Shown piece by piece: positions 18,315-27,251 of a stretch of DNA of 64,000 nt. Source of the DNA: Oligoflexia bacterium (lineage in GTDB: Bacteria > Bdellovibrionota > Bacteriovoracia > Bacteriovoracales > Bacteriovoracaceae); NCBI GenBank assembly GCA_015231955.1, contig JADGAN010000026.1, forward strand, positions 1-64,000, written 5' to 3'. The position numbers were made by a program, and so were the translations under genes. Under the pieces are notes generated by a model. It was not told the DNA's origin. It worked only from the letters and a program-made list of their open reading frames with translations, and did no database searches. Position 1 is the stretch's first letter. Every line of letters begins with the position of its first letter.

Positions 18315-19864
18315 AAACCAGTGCAAAACTTTTTTTTATCATCACTACTGTCGGTATCTTCTTGATGTTGGGGTACTATTTTGCAAAACCTTTTTGGGTG
18401 AAGAAGATTCAAATCTCCTCCTCTGATGCTGGCCAAGCGGAGGCCACACTTACCATTGGAGTTGATAGTTGGGCCGGCTATCTCCCTCTGTGTAGCGGTG
18501 AAATGCGCAAGCGCTTACTAAGCAAGGGGCTCTTACTTCAGTGTGAAAATGATAATGGTAACTATGCAGAAAGGATGCAAAAGCTTTACCAAGGAAAATT
18601 GGATTTTGCCGTGGCCACGGTGGACTCCTATATTTTAAATGCTGCTCAGTACGACTTTCCCGGGTCCATCATCATGGTGATTGATGAGTCCAAGGGAGGG
18701 GACGCCATCGTTGCTTTAAAAGATAAGATCTCTAAACTTGATCAACTGAAAACAAAACAAGGCTGGAAGATTGCATTTACTCCCGCCTCTCCTAGTGAAC
18801 ACCTCTTAAAGAGTATCTCCTCGCACTTTGATCTGCAGGCGATCAGGAATAAAAAGGGTGCTTGGAGAGTGGAAGTGAGTGGTTCTGAAGAGGCGAGAAA
18901 GCGACTGGAAGCAGGAGAGGTTGATCTTGCAGTCCTTTGGGAACCCGACATCTCCAAGGTGCTTGCCAGTGAAAAGATGGTTAAACTGATTGGCACCGAG
19001 GATACCAGGCGTTTGATTGTGGATATTTTAGTGGTGAACCGCAAGCTGGCCAAGGATCATCCCGAGTGGGTGAAAAAATTACTGATGGAGTATTTTAACG
19101 TTCTAAAATTTTTTAGAGATAATCCTCAAAGCTTAGTCGAGGAGATACGCTCACAAAGCAAAATTTCAGAGGAGCAAGCGCTCCAGGTGCTTCAAGGAGT
19201 GCGGTTTGTTAATTTAACGGAGAATGCGCGTGATTGGTTTGGCATTCCGGTGAATGGCCAGGGAAAAGATGGACTGGTCAGTACAATTGAATCCACCGTA
19301 GAGATCTTGCTCGAGCATCACGATTTCAAACAATCACCCCTGCCGGAGCGCGATCCTTATCGCTTGCAATATCGTACTTTCGTGGAGGAGTTGGTAAGCG
19401 ATTTAACTCAATTTGGGAACACTAGTGAGCAGCTGCCCAGTGGTAGTGGTGGTGGATTTCCTCCGCTTACTCCTGAACAGTGGGAGGCCTTAATGGAGAT
19501 AGGCACACTTAGAATCCGCCCCATTCCCTTTAAAAGTGGCACCATGGAGCTGGATGAAAACGGGGAGGCGGAGCTTGATTTACTGGTTCAAAACCAACTT
19601 TATCACTACCCTAATTTTAGAATTTTGGTGACGGGACATACCGGGAGTCGTGGTGATCGTCTGGCCAATCAAGAGCTCTCCTTACAGCGAGCGGAGGCGG
19701 TTAAAAAATATCTACTGGAGAAGCATAACTTAGATACAAATCGTATCCACTGCCTGGGAATGGGATCGGAGCGCCCTTTGCCGCAAGACCCGGGGGAATC
19801 AGAAAGAAGTTTTGAATATCGCTTGCCTCGAGTAGAATTAAAATTGTTGGCACCAACTATTTAA
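18311..19864 (+). CDS. Membrane-anchored binding protein fused to an OmpA domain
   Basis: This 517-residue protein has an N-terminal helix (about 6-25) without a clear cleavage site. Residues about 40-300 form an NMT1/SsuA-like binding domain (TLTIGVDSWAGYLPL, YQGKLDFAVATVDSYIL, RLEAGEVDLAVLWEPDISK). A linker with SGSGGG precedes an OmpA-like domain from about 385: FKSGTMELDENGEAE, ILVTGHTGSRGDRLANQELS, LQRAEAVKKYLLEKH, HCLGMGSERPLPQ and RLPRVELKLL. The layout would tie the inner membrane to peptidoglycan with a ligand-binding module between. It is a distant relative of the first gene of the operon, so the locus carries two such proteins plus a stand-alone binding protein. Confidence 0.8.
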   Translation: MKTSAKLFFIITTVGIFLMLGYYFAKPFWVKKIQISSSDAGQAEATLTIGVDSWAGYLPLCSGEMRKRLLSKGLLLQCENDNGNYAERMQKLYQGKLDFAVATVDSYILNAAQYDFPGSIIMVIDESKGGDAIVALKDKISKLDQLKTKQGWKIAFTPASPSEHLLKSISSHFDLQAIRNKKGAWRVEVSGSEEARKRLEAGEVDLAVLWEPDISKVLASEKMVKLIGTEDTRRLIVDILVVNRKLAKDHPEWVKKLLMEYFNVLKFFRDNPQSLVEEIRSQSKISEEQALQVLQGVRFVNLTENARDWFGIPVNGQGKDGLVSTIESTVEILLEHHDFKQSPLPERDPYRLQYRTFVEELVSDLTQFGNTSEQLPSGSGGGFPPLTPEQWEALMEIGTLRIRPIPFKSGTMELDENGEAELDLLVQNQLYHYPNFRILVTGHTGSRGDRLANQELSLQRAEAVKKYLLEKHNLDTNRIHCLGMGSERPLPQDPGESERSFEYRLPRVELKLLAPTI

Positions 19865-19888
19865 GAATTTAAGCATTGAGACCGTTTT

Positions 19889-20698
19889 ATGAATGATCTT
19901 AGAAAAAATAGTGCTAAAGTGGTTTTACAAGAGAGCTTGCAACACCCACTCACTCTCTTTCCAACGGCCGCAGGAATTTTGGGCGGGGTGGGCTCTGCGC
20001 TTTTTGGGGTCACTGCGCTTAGCGCTTCGCTGGCGATTGCAGGAATCACTATCGGGCTTGGAAGCTTACTTTTGAACTACTTCTATCGAGGCGACTACTT
20101 TATTTCCCGCCACCTCAAAGCGCTGCAAGTGCAGGCCGATCGACAGATGCAGCTACTAAGCGAGCGCTTAAAGCAATCGCTTAACCAGCGTGAGTTAACC
20201 ACGGAAGCTTCCCAGTTTGCAAAGCAGGCGCTTACACAATTAGAGCTATTGCAAAAAAAGTATCAAGGACTGAAAACACTTTTAGAGCGAAAATTAAATC
20301 CGCAAGAACTCACCTTTGGGCGTTTTTTAATGAGTGCCGATCAAGTTCACCATGCAATTTTGGACAATTTGGATATGATTGCGGATAAGCTTGCGGGACT
20401 TGCCTCCATTGATCAGCGCTACTCCGAAACCCGCATTCGCGAGATCAAACAACAACGTAGCATGGATGCGGCAGATGAGGAGGAGCTTAAAACGCTGCAG
20501 GCACGAGAAGAGTTAAGAGTCGCACACATGGAGAAGATTAATGTTTTGCTAACCTACAATGAACAAGCACTCACGGCGCTGGATAAGAGTAGTGCTGCGA
20601 TCACGGAGATGAAGGGTAAGTCGGGCCGCTCTCCAGTGGACCTCACCTTTGCTACGCAAGAGTTGGAGAGCATAGCAAACAGAGTACGAAACTTATAA
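19889..20698 (+). CDS. Membrane coiled-coil protein, XpaC-like partner of TelA
   Basis: This 269-residue protein has a hydrophobic hairpin at about 20-62 (LFPTAAGILGGVGSALFGV, LAIAGITIGLGSLLLNYFY). A long, mostly helical cytoplasmic part rich in Leu, Gln, Glu and Lys follows, to the end. That layout and the position directly before telA fit the XpaC-like proteins (named 5-bromo-4-chloroindolyl phosphate hydrolysis protein) that often sit beside telA. The name is historical and no enzymatic motif is visible. The family call is inference from layout and neighbour. The gene lies 24 bases after the OmpA fusion and 28 before telA. Confidence 0.5.
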   Translation: MNDLRKNSAKVVLQESLQHPLTLFPTAAGILGGVGSALFGVTALSASLAIAGITIGLGSLLLNYFYRGDYFISRHLKALQVQADRQMQLLSERLKQSLNQRELTTEASQFAKQALTQLELLQKKYQGLKTLLERKLNPQELTFGRFLMSADQVHHAILDNLDMIADKLAGLASIDQRYSETRIREIKQQRSMDAADEEELKTLQAREELRVAHMEKINVLLTYNEQALTALDKSSAAITEMKGKSGRSPVDLTFATQELESIANRVRNL

Positions 20699-20726
20699 TA
20701 AAAATCAAATCAATCTCGGGAGGTTT

Positions 20727-21914
20727 ATGATGTCTACCAATACGCTACAAGTTGCAGATGCCAAGAGCATTCGAGAAGATCTCGGTCTAAGTGAAACTGC
20801 CGATCTTGCAAAAAAACAGCTAGAGCAAGAGCTCGCAAGTGAGGCCGATAAATTTGTTAATGCCATCTTAAAACTAAATGCTGACGATGTTAGTGCTAAG
20901 GCCGATGGTAAACTTGCCATTGATAGCATGGGGGTTGGTTTGCAAAGACAAGCGGCCCAGCAAAGTAGCATGCTTAACCGGCCGGTAAAAGAGCTCTCCA
21001 AACGTGCTGAGGATGGAAGTGATGTCTCCAATGCTTTGATTAACCTTAAAATGGAGGTGGAGGCCTTGGATCCCGCACGCTTTGATTTTGAGGCGGGTTG
21101 GGCCAGTCGGATCGTGGGCATGCTTCCGGGGGTTGGCACCCCTTTAAAGCGCTACTTTAGCAAATATGAGAGTGCACAGACGGTGATTCAGGCAATTGTC
21201 AATTCGCTGGAACAAGGAAAGGAGCAATTGATTCGGGATAACAGCACGTTGTTAGCAGATCAGAAGGTACATCAAGAGCTTGCCTCTAAATTAAGCAAGG
21301 CCATTATGCTAGCGCTGGCCATAGATAAAAAACTAGAGGAGAAATTACAAGCGGAGGTGGCAAAAGATTCTAATCAATACCACTTTATTGCAGAGGAGTT
21401 GCTTTTTCCCTTACGCCAAAGGATCCTCGATTTACAACAACAATTGGCCGTCGGCCAGCAAGCGATTTTGGCGATGGAGATTATCATTCGTAACAACAAG
21501 GAGCTCGTCAGAGGGGTGAATCGCGCGCTCAATGTTACCGTTAGCGCTCTACAAGTGGGGGCCACTGTGGCCTTGGCCTTGATTGATCAAAAGAGTGTGC
21601 TGGATAAAGTTGAAAACATTAATCGCACCACCTCAGATTTGATTGCGAGCACGGCCGAGCGATTGAAAATCCAAGGAGCACAAATCCACAAGCAAGCTTC
21701 CAGCTCTCAACTGGACATGGAGTCGTTAAAGCGCGCCTTTGCCGATATTAAAATTGCCATGGATGATATTGCCAGCTTCCGTTTAAATGCGCTTCCACAA
21801 ATGGCACAAAGTGTATTGCAATTGGATCAGCTGACAGCAGAGAACCAGAAAGTGATTGAAAAAATGCAAAAGGGTAATCAAGCTACTCCTAAAATTACCA
21901 TTGATCTTAAATAA
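20727..21914 (+). CDS. telA: TelA-family toxic anion resistance protein
   Basis: This 395-residue soluble, almost entirely helical protein fits the TelA (KlaA) family in length and in segments such as NRPVKELSKRAEDG, VSNALINLKMEVEALDP, LPGVGTPLKRYFSKYES and AIMLALAIDKKLEEKL. TelA proteins are linked to tellurite resistance, envelope stress and antibiotic tolerance, but their biochemical role is not settled. GGGAGG lies six bases before the ATG. Its place between an XpaC-like protein and an ABC importer binding protein ties it to the envelope complex encoded here. No catalytic residues are apparent. Confidence 0.85.
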   Translation: MMSTNTLQVADAKSIREDLGLSETADLAKKQLEQELASEADKFVNAILKLNADDVSAKADGKLAIDSMGVGLQRQAAQQSSMLNRPVKELSKRAEDGSDVSNALINLKMEVEALDPARFDFEAGWASRIVGMLPGVGTPLKRYFSKYESAQTVIQAIVNSLEQGKEQLIRDNSTLLADQKVHQELASKLSKAIMLALAIDKKLEEKLQAEVAKDSNQYHFIAEELLFPLRQRILDLQQQLAVGQQAILAMEIIIRNNKELVRGVNRALNVTVSALQVGATVALALIDQKSVLDKVENINRTTSDLIASTAERLKIQGAQIHKQASSSQLDMESLKRAFADIKIAMDDIASFRLNALPQMAQSVLQLDQLTAENQKVIEKMQKGNQATPKITIDLK

Positions 21915-21924
21915 GGAGCTTTGT

Positions 21925-22977
21925 ATGAAATTAAAACTATTCTTGGTCGCATTCCTAACTTTAGTAAGTGTAAGTGCAACTCTGTACGCAGCAGAGAGCA
22001 AAGAGTTTGATGTGTGCTGGTCACACTATACCGGTTGGGAGCCGTGGGCCTATGCTGATGAAAAGGGTATTTTAAAAAAATGGGCGGATAAGTTTGGAAT
22101 TAAAATCAAACTCACTTTAGTGAACGACTACATTGAATCGATCAACCTCTACACCACTGGAAAATACCAAGCGTGTACCATGACCAACATGGACGCACTA
22201 ACGATTCCGGCCGTAGGTGGAATCGATAGCACCGCCTTGATCGTTGGCGACTTTTCTAATGGCAATGATGGGATTTTGACAAAAGAGGAGAAGTCGGTAA
22301 AAGAGCTTAAGGGAAAATCGATCAAGCTGGTACAACTCTCTGTCTCTCACTACCTCTTGTCACGGGCATTAGAGATGAATGGTCTTGCAGAAAAAGATGT
22401 AACTCTCGTAAACGCTAGTGATGCCGATATCGGTTCGCTTTTTATCTCAGATCCTAAAGCGGTTGTTGTCACTTGGAATCCCATTTTGATGAGTGCTAAA
22501 AAAGATAAGAATGCAAAAATTATTTTTGATAGCTCAAAAATTCCTGGTGAGATTATTGACCTGATGGTGGTGCGAACCGATGCTCCTGACACTTTAAAAA
22601 AGGCATTGGTAGGTGCTTGGTTTGAAACCATGAAAATGATGAATGTCTATGAAGCAAAGGATGTAAAGGCGGCAACAGAGGCCATCGAGTTCATGGCGAA
22701 GAAGGCGGGCAGTAGTGCTCTTGAATTCAAAGCACAGCTACAAACTACCTCCATGTTTTATGATGCTAAAAAGGCGGTGGAGTTCACCAAAAGTAAAAAA
22801 TTAATAGAGACCATGGACTATGTTCGCAGCTTTTCTTTTGATCATGGACTTTATGGACAAGGAGCAAAGAGTAAAGATTTAGTGGGGATGGAGTTTCCTG
22901 GTGGCAAGATCCTTGGTGATCCTAAAAATATCAAACTTCGTTTCAATGCAACTTATATGAGTGATAGCAACTTATGA
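21925..22977 (+). CDS. ABC importer periplasmic binding protein (NMT1/SsuA-like)
   Basis: The ATG at 21925 has AAGGAGC upstream and opens a signal peptide ending near LYAAES. The mature part begins FDVCWSHYTGWEPWAYA and continues with NDYIESINLYTTGKYQAC, TMTNMDALTIPA, VGDFSNGNDG, LVQLSVSHYLL and VVTWNPI. From memory this closely resembles the binding proteins described beside urea (guanidine) carboxylase genes. No carboxylase lies in the window, so the ligand cannot be named; urea, guanidine or another small nitrogen compound are possibilities. It forms the importer with the permease and ATPase that follow with overlapping starts. Confidence 0.85.
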   Translation: MKLKLFLVAFLTLVSVSATLYAAESKEFDVCWSHYTGWEPWAYADEKGILKKWADKFGIKIKLTLVNDYIESINLYTTGKYQACTMTNMDALTIPAVGGIDSTALIVGDFSNGNDGILTKEEKSVKELKGKSIKLVQLSVSHYLLSRALEMNGLAEKDVTLVNASDADIGSLFISDPKAVVVTWNPILMSAKKDKNAKIIFDSSKIPGEIIDLMVVRTDAPDTLKKALVGAWFETMKMMNVYEAKDVKAATEAIEFMAKKAGSSALEFKAQLQTTSMFYDAKKAVEFTKSKKLIETMDYVRSFSFDHGLYGQGAKSKDLVGMEFPGGKILGDPKNIKLRFNATYMSDSNL

Positions 22978-23798
22978 GTAACTTATTTTGTTTTGCAGGA
23001 TACGCTAAAGAGCGTTCTAAGTGGCCTGGTAGGTGTTATGCTATTTTTCCCTTCCTCGTGCTCGCAGCACTCTATTTGTACGCTTCTTATGCACGCTTAA
23101 GTGAGAATCCCCAAGACAAACTCTTACCCTCGATTGCACAAATGGTGGAGGCCACTCAGCAAATGGCCTTCACCCCTGATAAGCGAAGTGGGGAGTATCT
23201 TCTCTGGCAAGATAGCTTTGCAAGCTTAAAACGCATCTTTATCGGGATGGGGGCCGCTTCACTTGTGGGGTTATGCCTAGGGATACTTTGCGGACTCTTT
23301 GCTTTTTTTAGATCCCTACTTATTCCCTTTATTGTCTTTATCTCCATCATCCCTCCTCTGGCGATTTTGCCTATTCTCTTTGTTGCCTTTGGAGTGGATG
23401 AACTTGCCAAGGTGATGCTGATTTTCATCGGGGTTGCTCCAGTGATCACCAGAGAGATGTTTTTAGCAGCAAAAAATTTTCCCCTAGAACTTTTGACCAA
23501 GGCCATGACTTTGGGAGCGAACCCCTGGCAAGTTTGCGTACGTATTGTACTTCCACAACTCATCCCACGACTGCTGGAAACTGTAAGGCTCTCCCTTGGA
23601 AGTGCCTGGATCTTTTTAATTGCGGCCGAAGCAATTGCTTCCACCGATGGACTTGGTTATCGCATCTTCTTGATGAGAAGGTATTTGGCGATGGACGTGA
23701 TTATTCCCTATGTTTTTTGGATCACCATCCTTGGATTTGCCTTTGATTTTATTATTATTCGCTTTATTTTGTGGAGATACCCATGGTTCATGAAGTAA
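22974..23798 (+). CDS. ABC importer permease
   Basis: This 274-residue inner-membrane protein has about six helices and the EAA loop, MTLGANPWQVCVRIVLPQLIP, where the ATPase docks. Other helices include LIPFIVFISIIPPLAILPIL and SLGSAWIFLIAAEAIAS. The pattern is that of SsuC/TauC/NrtB-type permeases (BPD_transp_1). It starts within the last codons of the binding protein gene (ATGA overlap) and is followed by the ATPase with a 16-base overlap, so the three are made together. Confidence 0.9.
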   Translation: MSNLFCFAGYAKERSKWPGRCYAIFPFLVLAALYLYASYARLSENPQDKLLPSIAQMVEATQQMAFTPDKRSGEYLLWQDSFASLKRIFIGMGAASLVGLCLGILCGLFAFFRSLLIPFIVFISIIPPLAILPILFVAFGVDELAKVMLIFIGVAPVITREMFLAAKNFPLELLTKAMTLGANPWQVCVRIVLPQLIPRLLETVRLSLGSAWIFLIAAEAIASTDGLGYRIFLMRRYLAMDVIIPYVFWITILGFAFDFIIIRFILWRYPWFMK

Positions 23799-24676
23799 AA
23801 CACCTCTTGCATCTTGAAAATGTGTATCAAAGTTACGGCAGCAAACTAATTTTGGATAATATCGATCTTACAGTTTCTGCCGGCGAGCTTTGCACTGTGG
23901 TGGGGCCAAGCGGTTGTGGTAAATCAACTTTGCTACGATTGATTGTGGGCCAGGAGCAACCGCACTCCGGAACTGTTTTGATCGAGGGGAAGAGCGTAGG
24001 GATTCCCGATAAGCGCCGAGGCATCGTTTATCAGAAGTACTCCCTTTTTCCGCACTTAACGGTTCTGGAAAATATTTTGCTGGGTAAGCGCTTAACCCTA
24101 GGTAGCTTTGAGTGGCGTAAGCAAAAGCGGCAAATAAGTGAAGAGGCCTTGGAGTTTCTAAAAAAAGTTCACTTGCAAGAGCATCGTAACAAATACCCTC
24201 ATGAACTTTCAGGAGGGATGCAACAGCGAGTTTCCATCGTGCAAACCCTGATCATGAAACCCGATATCGTTTTAATGGATGAACCCTTCGGCGCTTTAGA
24301 TCCTGAAACCAGAGAGCAGTTGCAGATCTTCTTGCTGGAGTTATGGGAAAACCACCCCATGACCATCTTTTTTGTTACCCACGACCTGATGGAGGCGGTC
24401 TACCTCGGAACCAGAATCTTGGTGCTGTCTCACTACTACAGTGATGATCGTGGCCATGCCCCCGAAGTTCGTCGAGGCGCCCGCATTGTCGCCGATTACC
24501 CGTTAGAAAGAGTTGCAAGCTCCACCACCATCAAGAGCAGCAAAGTGTTCACCGATTTAGTTCAGCAAATCAGAAAAGAGGGTTTTGATCCCAAGAGCAC
24601 TACTCACGTGAGCGCGTTCAATTTAAAACACAAAGACTCCTTCCAAACCTTAACTCCAGAAGAGCACGCTCCTTAA
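23783..24676 (+). CDS. ABC importer ATPase
   Basis: The ATG at 23783 follows GGAG by six bases and lies inside the permease gene. All nucleotide-binding motifs are present: Walker A GPSGCGKST, Q-loop YQKYSLFPHLTVLEN, signature LSGGMQQRVSI, Walker B VLMDEPFGALD and switch FFVTHDL. It belongs to the SsuB/TauB/NrtD group (sulfonate, taurine, nitrate and related importers). A tail of about 60 residues after the catalytic core may be regulatory. It is the last gene of the operon; a separate promoter follows before the carbonic anhydrase gene. Confidence 0.92.
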   Translation: MVHEVKHLLHLENVYQSYGSKLILDNIDLTVSAGELCTVVGPSGCGKSTLLRLIVGQEQPHSGTVLIEGKSVGIPDKRRGIVYQKYSLFPHLTVLENILLGKRLTLGSFEWRKQKRQISEEALEFLKKVHLQEHRNKYPHELSGGMQQRVSIVQTLIMKPDIVLMDEPFGALDPETREQLQIFLLELWENHPMTIFFVTHDLMEAVYLGTRILVLSHYYSDDRGHAPEVRRGARIVADYPLERVASSTTIKSSKVFTDLVQQIRKEGFDPKSTTHVSAFNLKHKDSFQTLTPEEHAP

Positions 24677-24737
24677 AAGCATAAATCCCTTCCAAAATTC
24701 ACGACCTTTCTTGCCCAATTGTGTTTCATGCGCTTTT

Positions 24738-24767
24738 TTAAGATATTGATTAGTAACTCGCTATAAT
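24738..24767 (+). promoter_or_regulatory. Candidate sigma-70 promoter for the carbonic anhydrase gene
   Basis: TTAAGA (24738-24743), an 18-base spacer and a perfect TATAAT (24762-24767) lie 28 bases before the ATG at 24796. Confidence 0.6.
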
Positions 24768-24795
24768 TTTACCAACCTCTCATTAGGTGGAGTTA

Positions 24796-25737
24796 ATGAA
24801 ATTATTAAACAAAAAAACTTTATTATCATCATCATTGCCAATATGCTTGCTCTTAAGTTTTTCTCTTGCGATCAGTACTAAAGCTAAAGCTAGAGATGAA
24901 GATGAAGAGAGTGGCAGTGCTGCTGCTACTGCGGTAGAGGGGAAGCCAGCACCGACAGCGATGGATGCTTATCGCGAGTTAGAGCAAGGGAATAAACGGT
25001 TTGTGCAAAATCGTATGATCCATCCCAAGCAAGATCAATTTACCAGATCCTTACTTAGCAGTGGACAAAAACCAAATGCAATAGTGCTCTCCTGTTCCGA
25101 CTCACGTGTGCCTCCTGAGATTCTTTTTGATCAAGGGTTGGGACAAATTTTTGTGGTAAGAACGGCGGGGCAAGTGGCAGACTCCATCGCCATCGGAAGT
25201 ATTGAGTATGCACTTGAGCACTTGGGAACTCGGCTGCTTATTGTCTTAGGCCACGACTCTTGTGGGGCAGTGAAGGCGACACTAGCGACCCCTCCAGGAA
25301 AGAGTAGTGGTTCTCTCCACATCGATCGTATCATTGAGAGTATTCGCCAAAATTTAGGGCCGATCAATGAGAATGCACCTCTGGTTGATAGCAAACTCAT
25401 TTCCAAAGTACGCGATAATGTGAATGCCGAGATCAAGGCCCTCATTGCCAAGTCCCACATTATCCGTGAATTTATTGATAAGGGAGAGTTGGTGATTGCC
25501 AGTGGGATTTACCATCTAGATTCGGGAGAGGTAGAGTTTTGGTCGGCGGGAGTACCCATTATCATCGATGCCTTGCCTAAGATGCGGATGCAACAGCATA
25601 CCGATAGGCCTCCTCTGCCACCCCAGCATTTAGAGAGTGCTGGAGGGGATCGGGATCGTGCTCGTGCTCGTATCATTAATCGCAAAATTCTCTATTCCGA
25701 TCCTGGACCTGGCCTAGTGAAGAGTAGGCACCATTAA
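24796..25737 (+). CDS. Periplasmic beta-class carbonic anhydrase
   Basis: The ATG at 24796 follows AGGTGGAG. A signal peptide (about 1-32) directs the enzyme to the periplasm, which is less usual for beta-class enzymes. The zinc site is complete: SCSDSRVPPE gives Cys and the Asp-Arg dyad, and GHDSCGAVKA gives His and the second Cys. The enzyme interconverts CO2 and bicarbonate. About 60 extra residues after the core (from about QQHTDRPP) are polar and probably disordered. It has its own promoter but lies just after an importer of the NrtA/CmpA superfamily. A link between bicarbonate supply and that importer is possible but unproven. Confidence 0.9.
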   Translation: MKLLNKKTLLSSSLPICLLLSFSLAISTKAKARDEDEESGSAAATAVEGKPAPTAMDAYRELEQGNKRFVQNRMIHPKQDQFTRSLLSSGQKPNAIVLSCSDSRVPPEILFDQGLGQIFVVRTAGQVADSIAIGSIEYALEHLGTRLLIVLGHDSCGAVKATLATPPGKSSGSLHIDRIIESIRQNLGPINENAPLVDSKLISKVRDNVNAEIKALIAKSHIIREFIDKGELVIASGIYHLDSGEVEFWSAGVPIIIDALPKMRMQQHTDRPPLPPQHLESAGGDRDRARARIINRKILYSDPGPGLVKSRHH

Positions 25738-25786
25738 AAGTTTAAGAGAAGAAGTTTGTTTTTTCCTAGGATGAAGGCAGGAAGGC

Positions 25787-27232
25787 ATGAAAGCACTGTA
25801 TGTGAATGATAATCCAGAGGAGACCGAACATGTAAGCCGCCTCTTTCAAGTGCACTTTTCAAAGATCTCACTTCTAAGTGCTGCCTCTTGGAAAAGCATT
25901 CGTGATATTTTTGCCTATGATGGTCCTTTTGGTGTGGTGATTATTGAGGCCACCATCAAGGATGATAATCCGGCGGAGATTGCCAGCAAGCTTGTGGATA
26001 TGAATGGGCATCGTCCTTTTGTCTTTGTGGGGCCAAAAACCTTTATCGAAACTAGGATTAATGAAGCCACTTTCCGTTCTCATGAGGCCAATCAAATTCT
26101 TTATAGACCTTTTTCAGTGGATGATTTTAAAAGTGCGATCTCCGCCACTCTCGATTGGGCCCAAAAAGAGGAGTTTGAGCAATCTATTATTGAGGTACCC
26201 TATAACGATTTTATGCCGATCAAACTTAGAAATTTTTATCTTTATAGTGAAATTCCTTACGATGCTTACTTAGAGGTGGGTACGGGTAAGTTTATTAAAA
26301 TCATCAATAAGAATAAACGTTACTTGCACTCTAGGTTTTATGAGTATTCTCATCGTGGAGTAAAGTTTTTGTACTTGCGGCAGGAAGAAAATCTGAAGAT
26401 GCTGACGACGATTATGGGAACAGTGAGTGAGCGTTTGTCCAAGATGAATGAGCGTATAGAGAGTGTCTCTACCGACCTTTTTCCTGAAATGATGATGTTG
26501 CAAATTCGCGGTGTCTCCGCTATTCACCAGATTATGCAAAGTGTGGGAGTGCATGAGGCAATGATTACTGTTTGTGAGAATATGATTGCGAGTGCTTCAT
26601 ACATTTTTGATCGCTTACAGGGGATTGAAGAGGTGATTCGTATTTTTCCCTTTAAAGAAAACGATATTGCTGAGCAAAGTGTGCTTATTCACTATGTGTG
26701 TTTAGGCATCCTGCAAGGGATGCATTGGGATTCTAACATTTCTAGACGTAAAGTTGGCCTGGCAGCAATCATTCACGATGCACTTTTAAAGAATGAAAAG
26801 ATGATCGAGATTTCAACCTTAAAAGATCCTGAACTCTTGAAGTTTTCACAAAAAGAGCAGAAGGAGTTTAGCGAGCATACCATCAAGGCGGCCTTACTCT
26901 CCCATGGGTTTACTGGTTTTTCCGATGTCGATTTCATTATTGAGCAACACCATGAGCATCCAGAGGGGCTGGGATTTCCTCATAAGTTAAACGCTTTTGA
27001 CATCACACCGCTGGCAGCAACTCTTATCATTTCCAGGCGTTTTGTGAATGAACTTTCTCGCAAAGAGAGTGGTGCTAGCAATTTACGGAGTATCGTGCGC
27101 AAGCTTGCGGTAACCTATAGTAGTGGAGGTTTTAAAGAGGTGATACGCGCTCTCGATAATCATGTCAAACAACTGGATCGGCATTCGGCAACAAAGAGTT
27201 CTACAAAAACGGCGCGCTCACGCTTGCGCTGA
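25787..27232 (+). CDS. Degenerate REC plus HD-GYP-like protein
   Basis: This 481-residue protein has an N-terminal receiver-like fold (1-125) in which the phospho-acceptor position reads VVIIEAT (Glu54 for Asp), so it is probably not phosphorylated. A middle region (about 135-240) contains a possible PilZ-like or unassigned module. The C-terminal part has HD-domain features: AAIIHDALL (His330-Asp331), EHTIKAALL (His364) and HHEHPEGLGFP (388-398). True HD-GYP enzymes hydrolyse cyclic di-GMP and read GYP here; this one reads GFP. Metal ligands look mostly kept, so weak phosphodiesterase activity or cyclic di-GMP sensing are both possible. It lies 50 bases after the carbonic anhydrase gene. Confidence 0.75.
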   Translation: MKALYVNDNPEETEHVSRLFQVHFSKISLLSAASWKSIRDIFAYDGPFGVVIIEATIKDDNPAEIASKLVDMNGHRPFVFVGPKTFIETRINEATFRSHEANQILYRPFSVDDFKSAISATLDWAQKEEFEQSIIEVPYNDFMPIKLRNFYLYSEIPYDAYLEVGTGKFIKIINKNKRYLHSRFYEYSHRGVKFLYLRQEENLKMLTTIMGTVSERLSKMNERIESVSTDLFPEMMMLQIRGVSAIHQIMQSVGVHEAMITVCENMIASASYIFDRLQGIEEVIRIFPFKENDIAEQSVLIHYVCLGILQGMHWDSNISRRKVGLAAIIHDALLKNEKMIEISTLKDPELLKFSQKEQKEFSEHTIKAALLSHGFTGFSDVDFIIEQHHEHPEGLGFPHKLNAFDITPLAATLIISRRFVNELSRKESGASNLRSIVRKLAVTYSSGGFKEVIRALDNHVKQLDRHSATKSSTKTARSRLR

Positions 27233-27251
27233 TTCTTTTACGGGTACGGCC

